From Oscillospiraceae bacterium (lineage in GTDB: Bacteria > Bacillota > Clostridia > Oscillospirales > Ruminococcaceae): a DNA stretch of 64,000 bases. The position numbers and the translations under genes were made by a program. Positions 62,073 to 64,000 of the stretch are shown here, piece by piece. The stretch covers positions 1-64,000 of the forward strand of contig JAFUWN010000046.1 in assembly GCA_017483465.1 (NCBI GenBank), in the 5' to 3' direction. Position 1 is the stretch's first letter. Each line of letters opens with the position of its first letter. The notes under the pieces are model-generated. The model was not told the origin of the DNA. It made no database searches and saw nothing but the letters and a program-made list of their open reading frames with translations.

Positions 62073-64000
62073 ATGAATCAGAACGATCATTTCAATCAGC
62101 CGAATGATTATTCACGTCTGTACGGAAATTCCAATGCAAATCAAAATTACACTTCACCTCCGGTCCCCCCTCCGTCTTATCAGACTGCCTATCAGCAGCC
62201 TGTTTCTGATTACAAGAATTATTACCGTTCTTCACAGCCTGTTATGACTGCTCCCCCGAAAGAAAAAAAGCCGAAACAGCCTTTCAGCCCGATTTCTTTG
62301 TTACTAGTCGCCGGTGTCATCTTTCTGTTTTTAGGCGGCGTGATTTTCTTAACCAAAACATGGGGAATGCTCTCTGATACTGTCAGAGCACTGAGCCTGT
62401 TATCGGCAAGTTTAATCGCCTTCGGCATGAACGTTCTGGCCGAACGCATTTTCCGGCTCCGGAAAACCGGACTTGCTTTTTATATCTTAGGCTGTATCTT
62501 TCTGCCGTTAGCATTAGGCGGTATTGGTATCTTTCAGCTTCTGGGAGAATGGTTTTCTTTCAAGGGTGACGGAGCGGCTCTGCTCTGGACTGTCATTTTT
62601 CTGTGCATTACCGGCTCGACATTCTTAGGCCAGAAAAATTATAAAAATACGGTCTTAGTCTGGATGTCGCTTTCCGGCACAGCAGGTTCCTGGGCCTCGC
62701 TTTGTTTCTTCATTACGGCACAGCTGTTCCGTGAGATTCCGGCAGCAAGATTCAGTTTATTAGGCGTTTTTATTACTGCCTATGCAGTCGGAGCGGCTGT
62801 TGTCTATGAACGCTATCTCAAACTTCATAAAGATTCTTATATTACCAGAGCAATTCCCAGTTCTCTGTATATTATCAATCTCATGACAGCCATTTTCATG
62901 TTCGTGATTGCTCCTCATGCCCGGATTGCAGCAGGTATTCTCTCTGTAGTCACCGCTGTTTTATTCTGCAATTACCGGTTTATTGAAAAAAATATTCACA
63001 CAGGCATTTTAGGTTCTGTTGTCTGCCTGATGACAGGCTTATATCAAGTGAAATATCTCTTTCCGGCCTCTCCGGGAACTGATCCGACTGAAGCACAGGT
63101 GATTGTTTTCTGCTTTATGTTTTTCGTTTCCTCTGTAATTCTCATGAGTTTACAGCAGATGCCGAAACTCCGGACAGAATTCACAAAAATATACAGTTAT
63201 GCCGGAATGCTGCTTGCAATTCCTGTTTGTATGTATGCAGGCGGTCTGACCCTGTCAGAGTGGGTATCCGCTAACGGTCATCTGACCTCACTGTTATATG
63301 CACTTCTGATTCTGGGAATCATCTTCTTTTCCAAAACTGAAAAAAATGCTTTCTCCGAAGATACCCGTTTCTTTGTGATTCATGCTGCACTGCTGTTTCT
63401 GATCATCCAGCAGAGTATGATTGAGGAAAGTGATCTGTTAACAGCGGGTCTTGTAATTGCCGCTCTTATTTTGTTAATTCAGGCGGTTATCAGAAAAAAA
63501 ATCTGGATGCTGACACTGGCTATTATCACAAGCGGTTCTGCTTTCATCACAATTTTGGAACATTCCAGACTTCTTTTCTTCTGGCTGTGTGCAGCAGGAA
63601 TGCTCGGCGGTCTGATCTATGCCAACAGAACATGGCGTTTCCTGCTGGAACGCTCCTGTGCATGGGGATTTCTGGCTTTTCTGACTCCGGCAGTACAGTC
63701 CACACTTGTTTTGATTACTGATGATTCTACCATTGCATGGACAATGACCCTCGCAGTCTGCGGCTTGTTATATCTCCTTGAAACATTTGTATTCTCAAAA
63801 GATCTGAGACCGAATGCTACAAGACCGTATCTGGAGCTTGAATCGCTTCTGCTTTCTCTGGTTGCAGTCGGAAGCTATTTCATGAATTATAATGCTTCCC
63901 GTGGAATTGCTTTTCTGTTATGCCTTCTGCTTCTGGTATTTGCAGGCGGATTTCTTCAGAAAAATATCAATGCCATTTCGATTCCTCAGCTGATTATGGC
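62073..64000 (+). CDS. Large multi-pass membrane protein, cut by the window edge (over 642 aa)
   Basis: AAAGGAGGA lies 7 bases before ATG 62073. The first 75 residues are a Tyr/Gln/Asn/Pro-rich soluble tail (MNQNDHFNQPNDYSRLYGN; PPVPPPSY), then about twenty hydrophobic segments follow, opening PISLLLVAGVIFLFLGGVIF. The pattern is like DUF2157-type or similar predicted membrane proteins, without a clear family. No stop is seen before the window ends, so the gene continues. Function is unknown. Confidence 0.8.
   Translation, partial: MNQNDHFNQPNDYSRLYGNSNANQNYTSPPVPPPSYQTAYQQPVSDYKNYYRSSQPVMTAPPKEKKPKQPFSPISLLLVAGVIFLFLGGVIFLTKTWGMLSDTVRALSLLSASLIAFGMNVLAERIFRLRKTGLAFYILGCIFLPLALGGIGIFQLLGEWFSFKGDGAALLWTVIFLCITGSTFLGQKNYKNTVLVWMSLSGTAGSWASLCFFITAQLFREIPAARFSLLGVFITAYAVGAAVVYERYLKLHKDSYITRAIPSSLYIINLMTAIFMFVIAPHARIAAGILSVVTAVLFCNYRFIEKNIHTGILGSVVCLMTGLYQVKYLFPASPGTDPTEAQVIVFCFMFFVSSVILMSLQQMPKLRTEFTKIYSYAGMLLAIPVCMYAGGLTLSEWVSANGHLTSLLYALLILGIIFFSKTEKNAFSEDTRFFVIHAALLFLIIQQSMIEESDLLTAGLVIAALILLIQAVIRKKIWMLTLAIITSGSAFITILEHSRLLFFWLCAAGMLGGLIYANRTWRFLLERSCAWGFLAFLTPAVQSTLVLITDDSTIAWTMTLAVCGLLYLLETFVFSKDLRPNATRPYLELESLLLSLVAVGSYFMNYNASRGIAFLLCLLLLVFAGGFLQKNINAISIPQLIM

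Noticed and set aside
1-64000. CRISPR array, tRNA genes, insertion sequences or prophage
   Set aside because: No regular spaced repeats, no cloverleaf-like sequence, no transposase or integrase motifs were found.

Overview
The window looks like the chromosome of a cellulolytic, cellulosome-forming Ruminococcus-type Firmicute (Clostridia, Oscillospiraceae; R. champanellensis or R. flavefaciens are the closest named types I can suggest). The evidence is moderate to low G+C, strong AGGAGG-type ribosome binding sites, near-consensus sigma-A promoters with 17-bp spacers, a GH48 exocellulase ending in a dockerin, a second dockerin protein (a papain-like protease), and Firmicute gene orders such as rimP-nusA-ylxR-L7Ae-infB-rbfA and comEC-holA. 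There is no tRNA gene, CRISPR array, insertion sequence or prophage that I can support.

Layout. 1-470 (minus): three tandem, near-perfect promoters fire leftward out of the window into what looks like a 16S rRNA operon leader. 469-1221: a divergent small-protein / XRE-regulator pair and a 58-aa protein. 1550-3262: phosphohexomutase. 3323-7869 (minus): a six-gene operon with RNase M5, an MBOAT protein without the family histidines, a DHHW protein and three unknowns. 7980-12709 (minus): first GldA/GldF/GldG/DUF4340-type ABC cassette. 13144-15795 (plus): GH48-dockerin, facing a LysR regulator. 16832-21693 (minus): recD2-comFC-mreB-comEA-like operon. 22285-28998 (plus): PHP phosphatase, Lrp regulator, aminotransferase, ispE, dockerin protease, MraY-like transferase. 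29000-31698 (minus): class B PBP, unknown protein, dtd. 31910-33341: tautomerase, maf, lipoprotein. 33446-40630: alaS, SUKH protein, HIT protein, phosphoribosyltransferase, comEC, holA. 40760-43304: ECF-type sigma factor with a membrane partner carrying a duplicated outer domain. 43457-43887: decayed GGDEF-type sensor. 44018-49931 (minus): second GldA/F/G/DUF4340-type cassette plus a cyclophilin lipoprotein. 50013-58291 (minus): the translation/transcription factor operon from rimP to ribF. 58456-59697: DUF1015 protein. 59950-61914: membrane L,D-transpeptidase. 62073-end: a large membrane protein cut by the window edge.

Themes. Cell envelope functions recur (PBP, L,D-transpeptidase, MraY-like, MreB, MBOAT/DHHW, two ABC cassettes). 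DNA uptake genes are present at two separate loci (comEA-like/comFC and comEC). The two dockerin proteins have different residues at the positions that set cohesin choice, so they may occupy different places in a cellulosome. The most unusual items are the histidine-less MBOAT, the duplicated ABC/DUF4340 cassette, the ComEC with an eroded metallo-beta-lactamase tail, the sigma/partner pair with an internally duplicated outer domain, a terminator hairpin that contains the PBP ribosome binding site, and the promoter array at the left edge. Functions are read from motifs and gene order only; no database search was possible.
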